DNA of 64,000 nucleotides from positions 558,490-622,489 of the forward strand of contig NZ_LMQN01000001.1 of assembly GCF_001425355.1 (NCBI RefSeq), read 5' to 3'. Positions within the stretch are counted from its first letter, which is position 1; every line of letters starts with the position of its first letter. Source of the stretch: Chryseobacterium sp. Leaf405 (GTDB taxonomy: Bacteria; Bacteroidota; Bacteroidia; Flavobacteriales; Weeksellaceae). The notes below the pieces were generated by a model that saw nothing but the letters and a program-made list of their open reading frames with translations, had not been told where the DNA came from and made no database searches. Positions 63,079 to 64,000 of the stretch are shown here, in pieces. Made by a program: the position numbers and the translations under genes.

Positions 63079-64000
63079 ATGGACGACTTTCTTGCCGCTC
63101 GTGCCCAAATGGCGATGTCCCTAGGTTTTCACATTATTTTTTCCTGTGTCGGTATGGTTATGCCTTTTTTAATGGCTTTTGCCCACTGGAAATATCTAAA
63201 AACTAAAAACGAAGTATATAAAGGTCTTACCAAAGCATGGAGTAAAGGAGTTGCCATTCTATTTGCTGTAGGAGCCGTTTCCGGAACGATGCTTTCGTTT
63301 GAGCTCGGACTTCTCTGGCCTAATTTCATGAAACACGCCGGACCAATTTTTGGGATGCCTTTTTCGCTGGAAGGAACCGCATTTTTTATTGAAGCCATTG
63401 CCATAGGTTTTTTCCTTTACGGTTGGGATAAATTTAATAAATGGTTTCACTGGTTTTGCGGATTTTTGGTTGGCTTAAGTGGTTTAGCTTCAGGAATTTT
63501 AGTCGTTGCCGCCAATGCGTGGATGAATTCTCCAGCCGGTTTTGATTATGTTGACGGACAATATTTGAATATAGATCCTATTAAAGCCATGTTTAATGAA
63601 GCTTGGTTTCCGCAGGCATTGCATATGACCGTTGCCGCTTTTTGTGCGACAGGATTTGCAGTTGCAGGAGTACATGCCTATTTAATAATGAAAAAAAAGA
63701 ATGTTGAATTTCATACCAAAGCATTTAGAATTGCTGCCGGATTTGCTTTAATCGGAGCATTCGGAGCACCTTTAAGCGGAGATGTTGCAGCAAAATCCGT
63801 TGCCAAAAGACAGCCTATAAAATTAGCAGCAATGGAAGCTCATTTTGAAACAGAAAAAGGAGCTGCTTTCGTAATAGGCGGAATTCCGGATGAAGAAAAA
63901 GAAGAAATAAAATATGCTATAAAAATCCCAAAAGTATTAAGTTTTTTAACAAGTAATGATTTTAATGCTGAAGTAAAAGGCTTAAAAGATTTCCCAAAAG
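63079..64000 (+). CDS. cydA: Cytochrome bd ubiquinol/menaquinol oxidase subunit I (3' end cut by window edge)
   Basis: Quinol oxidase subunit of the inner membrane with high oxygen affinity. About 307 codons are visible from the ATG at 63079. DDFLAARAQMAMSLGFHIIF carries the haem-ligand His18, SGTMLSFELGLLWPNFM and PFSLEGTAFFIEAIAIGFFL form the quinol-oxidising core helices with the conserved Glu, and EAWFPQALHMTVAAF carries the second ligand His. A usual subunit I is about 440-520 residues, so about 130-200 residues lie beyond the window. Confidence 0.96.
   Translation, partial: MDDFLAARAQMAMSLGFHIIFSCVGMVMPFLMAFAHWKYLKTKNEVYKGLTKAWSKGVAILFAVGAVSGTMLSFELGLLWPNFMKHAGPIFGMPFSLEGTAFFIEAIAIGFFLYGWDKFNKWFHWFCGFLVGLSGLASGILVVAANAWMNSPAGFDYVDGQYLNIDPIKAMFNEAWFPQALHMTVAAFCATGFAVAGVHAYLIMKKKNVEFHTKAFRIAAGFALIGAFGAPLSGDVAAKSVAKRQPIKLAAMEAHFETEKGAAFVIGGIPDEEKEEIKYAIKIPKVLSFLTSNDFNAEVKGLKDFPK

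Overview
The window looks like a chromosomal segment of a Flavobacteriia member, most likely Chryseobacterium or a close Weeksellaceae relative. The DNA is AT-rich. The -7 promoter motif TAnnTTTG, typical of Bacteroidetes, recurs upstream of genes on both strands. Gene families also fit: a PorT-like type IX secretion protein, GH97, DUF3857, DUF2339, DUF4349, and a double-glycine-leader peptide of the kind common in Chryseobacterium. I see no rRNA, tRNA, CRISPR array, transposase or prophage. The taxonomic call is inference from these features.

Layout. 1-3.7 kb: purine genes purM, purN and purH (purH runs off the left edge), all on the minus strand, preceded by a tiny promoter/24-codon ORF/terminator unit. 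3.7-9.8 kb: FMN reductase, pirin, a small gene broken by one stop codon, an NTF2-like secreted protein, an SBF-like transporter and a SusB-type GH97 alpha-glucosidase. 10-14.7 kb: metG and small hypotheticals. 14.8-19.9 kb: an AraC-regulated tripartite efflux operon (TolC, HlyD, MFS). 19.9-31 kb: mixed housekeeping genes, with a low-molecular-weight phosphatase, dnaA, a thioesterase, pheA and membrane or secreted proteins of unknown role. 31-42.6 kb: rarA, yidD-lgt, nnr, mscL, a phosphoglycerate-dehydrogenase-like gene, idi, gcvT and others. 42.6-44 kb: a fluoride riboswitch controlling a CLC-F type channel/antiporter. 44.1 kb: a cysteine-rich GG-leader peptide. 44.6-49.2 kb: a minus-strand cluster of a ZapB-like coiled coil, zapA, a 6S-like RNA and rny, plus ubiE and porT. 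49.3-64 kb: a FabH-like synthase, metallophosphoesterase, degenerate polysaccharide deacetylase, threonine-dehydrogenase-like SDR, dctA, lipid kinase, tandem DUF3857 proteins, gyrB and the start of cydA.

Most of the window is ordinary core genome. The items that stand out are: the self-contained small unit upstream of purM, which could be a small-protein gene or an attenuator; the 6S RNA between zapA and rny; the fluoride riboswitch with a readable translation switch; the Cys-rich leader peptide; an Lgt with a secreted N-terminal extension; several promoters so close to their ATG that the mRNAs should be leaderless; and a composite dispersed repeat in the purine region.

Start codons were moved inward from the longest open frame where an upstream extension overlapped a promoter or terminator or lacked family similarity. 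All family names rest on motif recognition by eye. No database search was run.
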